DNA of 64,000 nucleotides from Trichobilharzia regenti (lineage: Eukaryota; Platyhelminthes; Trematoda; Strigeidida; Schistosomatidae), in contig OX235263.1 in the NCBI GenBank assembly GCA_944472135.2, positions 23,303,379 through 23,367,378 of the forward strand, written 5' to 3'. This document shows, piece by piece, positions 22,150 to 33,219 of this stretch; position 1 is the stretch's first letter; each line of letters starts with the position of its first letter. The position numbers and the translations under genes are program-made. The notes beneath the pieces were generated by a model. The model ran no database searches. It saw nothing but the letters and a program-made list of their open reading frames with translations, and was not told where the DNA came from.

Positions 22150-22645
22150 ATCACACGGTGAAACAGTATTATTTACTGGATGACATTTCGAACGAAATTT
22201 ATTGTTCATGATCACATCAATCATAATCACGCGACTTCAAAACTTCAGTTTTATAGTTTTCTTTGTTCTCTCCTATTTGTCGTCGTAGTGGTAGTAGAAT
22301 TTTCCAGATATCCGTCTGGGACAGGTGTTGAATCATGCCTACTACACATACCTTCAGTTGATTCGATAAACAAAGCTTCCGTTGTCATCAATCTCTTCTT
22401 CCAAACTGCAGTTACATTAGATTTTTAAACTGTCATTCTATCCCACGCATGATTGGCATGATTGTGTGTAATTGCATGTAGTGAGTGATATAGCTGAACT
22501 ATTCTCTAGATTTCTTATCTTATTTGGGTCAACCAATCTAGATTTTGCTGAGTTATTATGTTCAGCTAGTCTGACTGCCCCTATACTACTATTTTGACCT
22601 ATGTATTTGACCTGACTATCATTGCAGACAGAGTATTAGATAAAC
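22150..22645 (-). mobile_element. PLE-G relic with GIY-YIG remnant
   Basis: Shares GGATGACATTTCGAAC and TTGATTCGATAAACAAAG with 12.1 kb and 50.1 kb. On the minus strand 22560-22640 reads approximately KYIGQ..S.GAVRL, the start of a GIY-YIG domain, in decayed form. Confidence 0.55.
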
Positions 22646-22694
22646 CAAATTGTTTTGTTTAATTGGCTCCACAGGATTGATCCTTTAACCGACA

Positions 22695-22920
22695 AAGCTT
22701 GTTTCTAATTGAGTTTGTGGTTGGTTTGAATGCCAGCCACTTTTATATCTGCCTTGTTAGGAATTCTACGTAAGGTTTCCGAGGTTCCTTCGTTGTATGG
22801 AATTACTAATCATGATTTAAATTATTTATTGTTGGTGTTGTCATTATGTTGCTCATGTTTGACATGCGTATCGTCATTAATATTACCATTATTATTATTG
22901 TCAGTGTTATTAAACTAGAA
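22695..22920 (+). repeat. Dispersed repeat shared with 14.8 kb
   Basis: Contains TTAGGAATTCTACGTAAGG and the same following block as 14800-14960. It ends in an ATT microsatellite. Confidence 0.5.
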
Positions 22921-23894
22921 ACTGGTACAAAGATAGTAGATGGGAGATTTACTCCCTATCACTGGTCCGCTGATATTACACAAGTCACTGAAGTAAATCA
23001 GTTCACACAAGCCTTGTTCTCATCCAAAGCTAAAATCAGCAGTGTGGCAATTAGATGGATTCATTTTAAAACCATTTGAGTGATACCATTTGTTAACTTT
23101 AGATAAGAATTCATTCATATCAGAACAATTCTCTGGGGGAACCGTCGGGACAGGAGTCGTCAAATCATCATTCCATTACATGAAATTAACTTTGAAAGAA
23201 TACGGTAGGTCATACAAAAAAGAAGGAGAAAAGAAATAAAGAATGTACAGCACCTTGAGATATATCAGCTTCTGCAAGCACAGAAGTGGAGCAATTTCTG
23301 TGCATGCTAGAATCAACTTCCTTGATAGAAATGCGTAAGAATAGATTCAAAGGCGACAATGTAGTCTACAAAAGAGCCTTGAACACACTTTGCACTCCTT
23401 TCAAGACTTGAAACAGTATTTTAGTGAAGTATAGTGGCATCATATCAAGTGCTGCTACTTCACTTATACTTAGACAATCAAGAGAAGTTTCTGCATAGTT
23501 TTCAAAAATGGCGACATGATGGCAACTGGCTTAAACACTTAAAAACCTGATCCAAAAGGTGATTTTGGTGGAAGCACAATTTTCATTTCTATCCAAGCAA
23601 CAGGTACTTTATTCCTGTGAAATGATACATCAAAGATTTGTGCAAGAAGATGACATGAAATATCTGCACACTTCTGAAGTTAAGTGCATCGTACACTATA
23701 AAGGCCTAGGCGGTGTGGCGGATTTACGGTTGTGAGACATTTTAACTCATTAAAAGATGGAAAGTGATCATTTATATGAATAAAAACACCAGGTACAACC
23801 ATATTAGCTTTCTGCTCCCATCCTTTTCTTAAGAAATGTTATCTAGAAGTTTAATTTTTCTTTTTAATCAACTTAAACAATTCACGGGGTATTG
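22921..23894. other. No recognisable gene
   Basis: No trusted ORF. Decayed LINE-like wording may be present (minus strand, 23000-23700), but I cannot read a domain. Confidence 0.4.
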
Positions 23895-24115
23895 GATAGC
23901 GTTCCAGTTGCTTGATGGTCTACCAGCTAGCTCGCCTTGTAACCATAAGGTCCTGAATTCGAACCCTGTAGGTGGGTGTGTACTGCTAGGACGAAACAGT
24001 TGTCCAGTACTTCCAGTTGGCTTCCCAATTGTTCTCTAGCCGATGTCAGTTCATGATGAAATCCTCCAGATAACCAACCAAACAAAATCCTTGCAAAAAC
24101 CAAAACTTAAAAATT
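23895..24115 (+). mobile_element. SINE-3 copy, hammerhead core deleted
   Basis: Head with CAGTTGCTTGATGGTCTACC and the B-box region TGAATTCGAACCC. GTACTGCT runs straight into AGGACGAAACAGTTGTCC, so the core and half of stem II are missing. The tail is GATGAAATCCTCCAGATAAC. Confidence 0.78.
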
Positions 24116-24119
24116 ATTA

Positions 24120-24295
24120 TACTTATTATATACAGAATTCAGAAGCTCTTGTTTGTTAAGGTCTCTCTTACAAACGATGAAAGTGTCATCCACGTATCGA
24201 CAATAAATAGCCAAACTGATTAACTGTGTCTCTTAGCATTATTGTGGATAAGTGAATGGCAGGCAACTCAACCATTTGTGACAGAAACCCTAACA
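24120..24295 (-). pseudogene. PLE-H reverse transcriptase palm fragment
   Basis: On the minus strand this reads YRYVDDTFIVCKRDLNKQ, the PLE RT catalytic YVDD block and following residues. Only about 55 codons remain. Confidence 0.65.
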
Positions 24296-25130
24296 AACTA
24301 GAGCTGTTAATATTCTTTAAATATTCCCATTATTAATAATATTAGTACAAGACATATAAGCAAACAATATTAATGGTTTACAATTCGGTCTTCTTCAGGC
24401 TTTACTCTAATTTATATAGACTTATGTATAGAAATTTTTAACCAATGACGGTGATTTTGTGGATCAAATAATAATAATAATAATAATGTGTTAAATGTTT
24501 TGGACGTCATTTATAACGATGATTATAATTTTAACGAAATAGTGATAATGAGGTTTAAGCAGGTGGCGATAAGAATAACAAAGGTGTCAGTAATATGTGT
24601 AAATGTAGACAATTCAACTCGTAAAATTCAATAAATAAATTACTAGATCAAATCTTAAAAGTTACACAATACTAATGGTGAAGTGGACAGATAATCAGAG
24701 TTTAAATAAATATCATAAAAGTACGAAGGAGATGAAAAATAAGAAAGTGTGAAAGGGTTTTTGATGGAAATTCACCTAGGCCAAAGGAGAGACAAGTGTA
24801 GAACAAACTTCTTTTGGATTGTCCTCTCGACTTAATTCCCATAGCTTAGGTTATGTGTAAAAGATGAGTTCGAATTTCGTTTCAAAGGTTCTATGGAATG
24901 CGATAGATAACTTTGAAGTCACCATTTCTGTCCACTTGGTGACCGCTATCAATCGAAGGACACAAAATAGAACTTCTTATAGATTTTATTCAACCTTTTC
25001 CAAACCATGAAGGAAGATGCTCATTAATGCGTTTGTTGAGCTGTCTAGTTGTTCACCCTATAAAGCTCTCCCCATAGGAGCAAATAAACTTGTAGATACA
25101 CATAGAAGTGGTACAGCTAGTTAGCTTGTT
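24296..25130 (-). mobile_element. PLE-H relic with GIY-YIG
   Basis: Minus-strand GIY-YIG start near 25100 (MCIYKFICSYGESFIG), then INEHLPSWFGKG and GDFKVIYRIP, with stops in frame. The 3' flank at 24300-24600 contains an inverted match to 25131-25202 and 25684-25862, giving inverted terminal repeats. A CCTGAAGAAGACCGAA motif on the minus strand at 24391-24411 resembles other PLE ends. Confidence 0.68.
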
Positions 25131-25862
25131 TTATTACCACCTGCTTAAACCTCATTATCAATATTTTGTTATCATTATAATCATCGTTATAAATGACGTC
25201 CAAAACATTTAACACGTTATTACGAGTTGATCACGGATTGAGATCAGTTAGAGAACCTTTGAAAACCAGGGAGTACTGGACAGCTGTTTCATCCTGGTTT
25301 GGATATCATCGGCAGTAAGAACCCACCATGGGGAATTCGAAACCAGGACCTTCTGGTTTCAAGGCAAGATCGTATACCATTCAGCGGCTGGGGCCTGATT
25401 TAGTGGCTCATGAATTCTTACTTCCACCAATTCGTGAATTAGCACCACCCCGACCAGTGTCATCGGTTGCACATCTATCCCCACTGGCCGAATGGCATAC
25501 GAGCTTGCCTTGTAACCAGAAGGTCCTCCGTTCCAACCCCCTATAATGGCTGCGCACTATCGATGATTCCCAAACCAGGATGAAACACCTGTCCAGTACT
25601 CCCTGATTTTCAATGGTTCTCTAACTAATATCAATCCGTGATCAGCTCGTAAAAACAAAACTAATCCTTACAAACTAAGTATAGAAAATTTAACACATTA
25701 TTATTATTATTAGATCCACAAAATCATCGTCATTGATTACAAAATTTTTATACATGAATCTATAGAAATAAGAGTAAAGCCTGAGGGAGATCTAATTGGA
25801 AATCATCAATATTCTTCGCTTATATGTCTTCTTCTAATATTCTCAAATAATATTAACCCAGT
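25131..25862 (+). mobile_element. PLE-H inverted terminal repeat, split by SINE-3
   Basis: Inverted copy of 24300-24600 in two pieces, 25131-25202 and 25684-25862 (shared CGTTATAAATGACGTCC and AAAGCCTGA). A SINE-3 pair occupies the gap. Confidence 0.7.
25203..25683. mobile_element. Inverted SINE-3 pair
   Basis: Minus-strand copy 25203-25480 and plus-strand copy 25482-25683. The minus copy holds one of the better SINE-3 hammerheads (25273-25318): TACTG, core CCGATGA, stem II ATCC/GGAT, GAAA, palindromic ACAGCTGT, C, then CAGTAC. The plus copy has GATGATTCCCAAACCAGG and GAAACACCTGTCCAGTACT. Both tails end near TGATCAGCTCGTAAAAACA. Confidence 0.78.
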
Positions 25863-25902
25863 TTTCATTTCACTTGTGGGGGAGGAAGAAATTTTTTTTG
25901 CT

Positions 25903-26530
25903 TCACGTGTTGGATCATCGATTGATATCAGTTAGAGATCCATTGAATCCTAGTACTATGGTACTGGACATCTGTTTCATCTTAGTTTGGGATCGTTTAC
26001 CAGGGATCACCCTTGATTTTATCACAAACACATTCTAGAATCTTCAGATTTCAATGTTAGTAGAAGGGAATTCAATAGCATATGAACCCTGTCTTCCGCC
26101 TATTCATGCTTCTAGTACAACAGCTAGCCAATGTCATTAGCAAGTATGTCTATCCTCACATTTGACCTAGTAGACCCTCGCTGGAACATCAGCCAACGTT
26201 ACCGTGTCATCACTCACCAGTGAACATCAGATATTGATTGGCGGTTGGGCTAAAATCACACATTGACAAACGTCAGAATTCATAGACATACTATTGGATT
26301 TCTTCCCAGCAGTTGAATCGTCAATAAGCTTGCCTGGTAACTCGAAGTTTTTTTGCGTTAGATCACCAACAGTGAAGTCATGAATGCATACTGGCGAAGT
26401 GTTCCAACCGAGGACGAAACACCTGTACAGTAGTAGTACTCTTACTCCCTGATGGTTTTTTTTTGCTTACTGGTTCTCTAACTGATATCACTTCATCATC
26501 AAGCTTGACACAAGTCAAATTCTCACAAAC
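25903..26530. mobile_element. Two inverted, diverged SINE-3 copies
   Basis: A minus-strand copy at 25903-26215 (tail first, hammerhead remnant near 25960-26000) faces a plus-strand copy at 26240-26530. The plus copy keeps GAGGACGAAACACCTGT but the core reads GCGAAGT. Both are older than the pair at 25.2 kb. Confidence 0.65.
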
Positions 26531-26737
26531 TAACTAACATTTAAAAAGAAATTTTTACAGTTTTGTCCATCTAATACTGACTTTTATCAAATTATTTTTA
26601 TTATTATTATCATTATTATTATTATTATTATCTATTATCTTTTATAAATTTACATATCCTCGTGAATCATCACACTATTACTGCCACAGAGATGCGATTA
26701 ACCATCATTTTCTCTCTCTCTCTCCCTCTAATTGCAG

Positions 26738-27524
26738 AATAACAGCAACACAGTAGAAGCACTATGATGCACAAAATTATCCATAACCTTGGGTTTTATT
26801 GATCATAGTGCCTGGGTCACAGTCAGGTGATTGGAAGCATACAATTGGTTTCATTATTTCTATCCTAAACTATTAATCTAATTGGTTGAAAGACAATTTC
26901 CTATAGGTAAAGAAAAAAAACATTTATCCACTAATTTATAAAGGTAGTTAGTTAGTTAGTTAGTGAGGTAAGGGAGAATAACCTAGAGACCCAGAGGCGT
27001 ATATATATATAAGGAGGCTGTATACAACCAATACATAAAAATATTCAATGATTTATGCACCATACTACTACTACTAGCAGTAAAACAATTTCTTTTTGGT
27101 AGTGCCATATCCACTTGTATTCTGCTGCCTACAGTATACAACAACATACTACACTTTCAACTGTAACGACAAACATTACAACTAACTAACTAACTAACTG
27201 AGAGCAAAGGTTAACAATCCTTTTTCTTTGGTGCATACACAACACAAAAATAGGTGTGTTTCGTGCCTACAACTACACTAGTTAGTGAGTGTGTGTGTGT
27301 GTCAGTTCTCTAATTTGTCCGCCCCAAAAAATCTTAGAAATACGTCAACTATGCAATACATCCTCAGATTTCAGGTTTTATTTTCACCTGAATCTGTAAA
27401 ATAATTAAAATCATTGAAAATTTCGACTTTCAAAGCTTTATATACATATTTTCAAATATTTTTATTTCCTGCTGACAAATTTTATCAAAGTTTGGAGGCT
27501 AATTTGTGTTTAACAAATGGAAAT
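26738..27524 (+). other. Possible 5' UTR exon of the PDZ-domain gene
   Basis: A long pyrimidine run (26706-26730) ending ATTGCAG gives a strong acceptor at 26737, suitable for cis- or SL trans-splicing. Between it and the proposed start codon there is no trusted ORF. It holds a GTTA-type tandem (26946-26964) and its exact complement (27182-27200), able to pair. A separate promoter or acceptor nearer the coding region is not excluded. Confidence 0.4.
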
Positions 27525-28928
27525 ATGAATGGTTTGAAGACTGAGGAAAAAGAAACAGAAGAAACTAGTGATTATCATACTACTGATACAACAACAATAA
27601 GTAATACAGAGGCAACAATTACAACAACTATTGAAGGCGATCGTATTGATTCTGTTGAAGATTATATTGTCGAGAATTCAACAATGGAACAAGATCATGT
27701 CTCTTCAACAACCTCATCACATACTGATAGAGGAGTAGTGATGAATGACAACGAACATGAGGATGAGCTACAGAGTAGAACTGAAGAGGAAAATGAACCA
27801 GAGCTAGAAGAGGAAGACACCGACGAATATGAACGTAATAATAATAATAATAACTATTCACGAGAACCTCCAAAATATAATGCTGATCAAAAAGTTTTCG
27901 AGGCAAAAATGCAAAATATTCTACAAGAAATGAAAATGAAAGATATTATCCGTGATAAAAGTGGAGGGGTGAATTCAAAAGAGACGAAAAACAATCATGC
28001 TACAAACAGTCGACCATTATCATCATCATCGGATTCATCAAAAAATCAAAGATTTCATCATGCCTATAATGATGACAATTATGAGAATCAACCAGATGAA
28101 GGAGAAGAAGAAGAACAAGAAGAGGTGACAATCGAAGAAGTACAGATTACAGAAATAAGAAATGAAGATAAGAACAACCTACGAGTATCAGCACCTGATG
28201 ATCGAGAAAGTTCTGTCCAGTATGAATTTGAACCTGAGATAGAAGACAATAATCTAACTGAACCAGAACCTCAGGCAACAGCTAGAGAATTTTCATATGA
28301 AGAACAATTATCAGAAAATATGACCCTTGCATCTGAAGACTCAGATGCACATAGTCGTCTTATCTTCAATGAAGTTCCTACTATGAATTCTAAGACTAAT
28401 GATTCAGTGAATTTTGTTCAAGAACAAGTGCAGACACTGAAATTGAATGAAGAACCAAAAGTTAAGATTACCTATTTAAACAATCATCCTGCAACATCAT
28501 TCTACAATAATAATAATAATAGTATTAAGAGTAATAATTTAGGTGCCAACAACACGGAAACTCCAATGGCATTTTCACCAACCTATCCAACACCAACACC
28601 TATGAAAACTTCATCACAAAACATGTCCATCTCTAGATCTCGTCCGCTTAGACCAATCTATCAAAGTTCAGCTACACTGTCTAATCAAAATACGTCACCT
28701 CAATATAATTCTACTTCAACAATGCATTATCCTGTTCGCAGAACTTATTCACCAAGAGAAGAGCCTACAAGTCCAACAAGAAATATTGTTCATATTGGAT
28801 CACAAGTTATATCTGAACAAAGTGGACCATCGCTAACAATTTCATTACGTCGGCCAAATAGTGAACGTCCTTGGGGATTCTCATTTTTTGGTGGTTCAGA
28901 ACACGGATGTCCACCGTTTGTTAACAAG
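27525..28928 (+). CDS. PDZ-domain protein, first coding exon
   Basis: The frame is open from 27414, but the first 37 codons are hydrophobic and unlike the rest. I prefer the in-frame ATG at 27525 (MNGLKTEEKETEE). The exon then encodes about 430 residues rich in E, D, S, T and N, with an acidic run (EEENEPELEEEDTDEYE), an asparagine microsatellite and a short helical stretch (KVFEAKMQNILQEMKMKDI). It ends in a PDZ start: LTISLRRPNSERPWGFSFFG, then GSEHGCPPFVNK. PWGF with a GG shortly after is typical of ALP/Enigma/ZASP-type PDZ domains and several others. The exon stops in phase 0 at AAG|GTGAGT (28928/28929), about a third of the way into the domain. Codon use and absence of stops support a real gene. 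The function is not recognisable beyond a likely scaffold or cytoskeletal adaptor role. Confidence 0.8.
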
Positions 28929-29264
28929 GTGAGTTTGATTTTATCTAGATTCTAGTATGTAATCCTACATAACTGGGTGCATGCATGTTTTTACAGTCAG
29001 TTTGTGTTTTCGTGGATTCGGACACATAGGGGTGAGAGAGGGGGAGGCCCACTTTGACCGATGTAATGTAATGAAGTGCAACACTTCATACGGTTTATTT
29101 TGTAAATGGTATTAATTTTATCTTATTTTTCTGTTGAATTCTTTGGTTTACAAAATATCGATGAATGAAGTGATTGTGCGGGCTGACTGGTTGGTTTATG
29201 TGTTATATCTATCTCAAACGTTCTTGATATTCTAGCTGTGATTTCAGAGATATTTTTTTTACTA
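28929..29264 (+). other. Start of intron after the PDZ exon
   Basis: Begins GTGAGTTTG, a consensus donor. No further host exon was recognised in the rest of the window. Confidence 0.6.
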
Positions 29265-29710
29265 TATATGGTAGGATGAATGCTCTTGTGGTCTTCGATG
29301 TTGCCTTGTTGTTGATGGTGTTATGACTCGAGTTTAAACAACTTTCGATGAAATCATGAGGATATGCATTCTTTTCGAAGAAGTTCAATAGTTATTTTTT
29401 CCTCCCCTGTCTTCAACACCGGAGTAGCGCTACAGTGTGTGTTTGAACTCTTTTCGACAGTGTTTGGACAGAGCTTCTTTTGTGAGTAATAGAGATGCAA
29501 ATTAACCACCAGTCACGACAGCTGTTGTCAGGAGAAGATACAGTGACATCATTCATGGAGAATTCAAATGAGTCCATTTTACACTAAGACCTGAGGTGAA
29601 GTGAGATGTTGTATAGAAGGTGAACGAGGCAAGCTTTGCAATTAGACCGTCGACCATCTCCTCAGAGAATGCAACAAATTCGATATCATCCACCTGAGCT
29701 ATAAATCTTC
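29265..29710 (-). mobile_element. PLE-D relic
   Basis: Minus-strand counterpart of 59120-59540. It holds the decayed RT C-terminal coding (29270-29490) and the terminal repeat (29495-29710) with CATCCACCTGAGCTATAAAT, the tail also found beside the foldback at 44.85 kb. Confidence 0.75.
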
Positions 29711-30044
29711 TCCATTATAGTTGTGGGTGTGTCTTCATTGCTTTTGACACAGTGAGAACGTCATTTTACTCTTTTGTGATTATTAGTCAATGGGAATGCC
29801 TTGAATAGTATCGTGTAAGAAAGCTTGTCTTAAGGCCATATAACTTATGACAGCATTTGAAACAGTTTAGTCCACCCACTTCTACATCTGTACTCTAAAT
29901 TTATTATGATCCACAACTTTGAAGCCAGTGACTGGTATTCCTGTGCTGCTTACGGTTAAGCTCCGTATGTGTATTTATTAGTTTCATAATTTACTATTAG
30001 AAGAGCAGTTTCCGAGTACTTTGTTAAAAATATAATCGTTACTA
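29711..30044. other. No recognisable gene
   Basis: Intronic or intergenic; no ORF or repeat match seen. Confidence 0.5.
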
Positions 30045-30900
30045 TCTTTATATTATCATTCACTTGGGTTCCGGGTGGAACAGAGGGCTTCAGAATCATA
30101 TCCCCATTTCCCGGTGTTCTCTATGATCTCTTTAGGCTGGCTCTACAGTTGTGCATAAGCTTTCATCTTGTCATCACTTGATCTATTCCGTGTCATACTT
30201 GGATATTCAACTCACCTCTTTATTTTCGGCTTCCTAGGGAGTGATATCATTCAGTGGGTTGTTCAGTCTATGCCCAATTCATTTGAATTTCCTTGAGAAT
30301 ATTTTTCGAATAGTTGATTGAGAGCAAATCAAACAGGAACAGATTGTGCAACAAATAGACAGGAAGAAATGGAGATGGATTGGCCATACTCTGAGAAAAC
30401 AAACCATCAAGTGACATCACACGCCATGGTTTCGCTCAAGTGGAACCCGAATGGGATGAGGCGAGTTTGTTGGTCGTCAGTGCGAGGGTGGGGTGGCTTG
30501 GAGGAGGTCATGCGAGGAGGAGATGAAAGGATGTGGGCAGACATGGACCCAGGTGAAAACGTTAGCAGAGAACCAAACTCAATTGAAGCGTGCGGCTTAA
30601 GCCTTATGTTCCTCTAGGAACTAAAGGAAACAATGATAATAATAGTTTGGTTCGTCTCCAGAGTTCAGGATCAAGTCAGAGAAGGCAGATTTGGGGAACT
30701 CCTGCAGTCATTTGTCGTAAATGTTTTGTCAGTGCGCTTACCGAGCTTCCGAACCATATAAAAGTAGTTACTGACCTAATTTTATTGTTGAAAATCGGAA
30801 TCACTTTTCTTATGCTGAGTTCAGCAGAGCTATACTTGGAATATTTTATTCTTGTTTCAGTATTGCAGCTGGTTTTAGTTCTGGATTAAGTCACAGTATG
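30045..30900 (-). mobile_element. Old RTE-1-like LINE, split by a younger LINE
   Basis: Minus-strand relic in two pieces (30045-30315 and 30648-30900) aligning with 11165-11740. The tail lies near 30050-30090 (reverse of GCCCTCTGTTCCACCCGGAA). Confidence 0.68.
30309..30647 (+). mobile_element. RTE-1 LINE 3' fragment with target duplication
   Basis: A 325-bp 5'-truncated copy (30316-30640) flanked by AATAGTT on both sides. It encodes the C-terminal QIDRKKWRWIGHTLR block and ends CCTTATGTTCCTCTAGGAAC plus an ATAATA tail. It lies in opposite orientation inside an older LINE. Confidence 0.85.
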
Positions 30901-30910
30901 ATAGCCTTAA

Positions 30911-30917
<7 letters not shown>

Positions 30918-30944
<27 letters not shown>
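30918..30944. repeat. (TA)n microsatellite
   Basis: Pure alternating TA run. Confidence 0.9.
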
Positions 30945-30945
<1 letters not shown>

Positions 30946-31049
30946 CAATCGGAAGCTGTCATCAGGTGATTTATTTATAGGTGATATTTAGTCCTATGAG
31001 GAGTTGCCGACTAGTTAATTATTTTCGTGATAAAACTATATACTACTGC

Positions 31050-31200
31050 TTGATTGAGATGAGTAGTTGTTTATCACTCATATCAACCAGTATTAATGCT
31101 TGCTAGCTAGCCAGATCCAGGTGATCTAACCATCGGACGGCTGTTTCACTCATTTACGACTGAGCCAATAACCGATATACCCAATTTGACTCAGCTTAGA
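31050..31200. repeat. Dispersed repeat, copy 1
   Basis: Shares GCTTGCTAGCTAGCCAGAT with 36733-36880 and 40740-40930. On the minus strand CTCA...TGAG followed by GAAAC suggests a decayed hammerhead-type stem II; no complete fold was found. Confidence 0.55.
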
Positions 31201-31259
31201 CGGTAAAATTCGTTCAAAGCATCTGATTTCTGACCACATTTTTGAGCAAACTGGTGTTA

Positions 31260-31510
31260 TCCTAAATCAAATTCACCGTTTGCAAATCACTTAACAATTT
31301 GTAGGGTGCACAGTTCGAAGGGGGGGGAAATTTTAACACAGCTTTTCTCTAGAATAAACCAAATTTATGGTATAAAGCAGATCACATACTGCGATCGGTA
31401 AGTTGATCTGCAACTATGACGTAATTTCACTCCTCGAACTGTGTACATCCTTATAAATTGCTAACTGATTTTTACAAGTTTGGATCTGATTTATACCTTC
31501 TTAGTATGCA
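31260..31510. repeat. Imperfect inverted repeat, possible MITE
   Basis: GGGTGCACAGTTCGAAGG near 31303-31320 is inverted at 31432-31452 (CTCGAACTGTGTACATCC), and the flanking CAAATTTG-rich blocks also mirror. Similar wording recurs near 32.5 and 32.9 kb. No transposase is seen. Confidence 0.5.
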
Positions 31511-31579
31511 TTTTAAAATTCACTAATGAATAAGACAACTAAAAATATCTCAATTATCGGTTTGTGTAGGGATTTTGTT

Positions 31580-32060
31580 TAATTGGTTGGTTGGAGGATT
31601 TCATCATGAGCTGACATCGGTTGGAGAACCATTGGACAGCTGTTTTGTCCGCCTAGTTCAGGACTCTTATTCAACAGTACTCCCCCACCAACAAGGTTCG
31701 AAACCAGTACCTCCTGGTTACAAGGTGGGCTAGCTTGTAGACGATTAAACCATTGAGACAAACCCGACCCAGTGGTCAAGGCATTAATTTCAAATTCTGT
31801 GAATTCATGACATAGCGCAACGACTTCACAGTGTCTTCTTCTATGATTTGCTGCCTCACTTTCAACCTGCTGCAGCCTAAAGGTCATGACTTCCAACTAG
31901 AACACCAGATAACTACCTATCTGAACATGGCCAGTCGATAGCGAGCACCTCATTGACATTGAAGTGTTGGTTTGTATTGATTTTGTTTGATTGGTTGAAG
32001 GATTTCATCATGAGCTGACGTCTCTAATACGATGTAAGCTCGTAATGAAATCCTCCAACT
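31580..32060 (-). mobile_element. SINE-3 copy plus inverted tail
   Basis: Full minus-strand copy (about 31580-31960): tail, hammerhead remnant (reverse of GTACTGTTGAATAAGAGTCC near 31670), B box near 31695, and the 5' part with CGACCTGC wording. A second tail in each orientation follows at 31975-32060. Confidence 0.75.
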
Positions 32061-33194
32061 AATTAGAAAATCTCAGTGGTGTACGATGGTCTTCATTAGG
32101 ATTTTAGACAAATATGCCTTTGTTATAAGTACAGTATCCTTCTTTAATTTATTCATCTCGAACATTACCAATATAAATCTGTTGTGTAAGTAAAAATTAT
32201 GTATTTTCAACAAACCTAAGTCAACTGACCAATTTTAAGATGAAATTAAGGCCTATGGACAGTCATATGATCAAATTCGTTTAGACGAAATCCTTGAGAC
32301 ATATAAAGAAAAAACAAAGGTTTCAAAAGCTTTTCGCTGATTTCCTTGCCGTGAAACTATCAAACCTGGCAACAGATTACCAGTCATGTCTGGCAATTTT
32401 GGATGAATGTGAAAAGAATCCCTGAGTTCCAAACAGATTTAAACCAGTTACTATTGAATTTCATGCCTGGAATTCCACCAAGCGACGTTTCAGACTTTAA
32501 CTGCTTATCACCCTTGTAAATTGCAAATTGGTTAACAAGTTGTAAATTATGAATCTGACTTATAGCATGACCAGTTCAACCAAACAGCTAACCAGAAATC
32601 GGCTAGTTTGAACTGTTTCAGCCGTCTGAACCGATCCAAATTGGATACACCACTGATGGGCTGGGGGCATCAAGCGAGCCAAACGGGCTAGTAAGTACTG
32701 GTGGCTGATATGCGTGGCATACAATTAAATCATCTCAATCAACCAGTAATATATGTAGTTCTATGCAAATTTTCTTCCTTACTTTCCTCCTTACCATTTT
32801 CATTATCAAGAAAATCACATAATTTGATCGGGATAACCTGGTTTCCAAAGGAAACTACAGTCAAATTTGCCCCCTAGAATTATGCAAGTAGCCAAATTCC
32901 AAATAAATTTGCAAACTGTGAATTTGATTTAAAGCTTTTCACCCTCCAGCTAATCTGCTAATAACCTGCATTTTGTGAGTCTCTTGTGGGAAACTGAATC
33001 TTACATGACTTGTGATAAGGCTGGTTAACAATAAAAGCCGTGTCACAGCCTAGCAGCCTCACCTCCATTAACAGAGCCGCATCGCTACTGGGACTTCACA
33101 GGTCATCCTGAAGGTGAAATAATGAATTCATGAGAATCATTTGTACTCCAATGACTGCTAATTTTCTTTTCAATATCAAATTGTAGCTTAGAAT
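32061..33194. other. No recognisable gene
   Basis: Repetitive wording around AAATTGCAAATTTG and AACCAATTT at 32500-32560 and 32880-32950 suggests old inverted-repeat elements like the one at 31.3 kb. No trusted ORF. Confidence 0.4.
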
Positions 33195-33219
33195 TAATTA
33201 AATAAAGTATGATTATATT

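Noticed and set aside
26941..26970. Telomere-like repeat (TTAG)n
   Set aside because: Too short, not the TTAGGG unit, and internal to a gene region; simple microsatellite.
27414..27524. Start codon at 27414 for the PDZ gene
   Set aside because: The 37 residues it adds are hydrophobic and phenylalanine-rich, unlike the acidic remainder; the ATG at 27525 or an internal acceptor is more likely.
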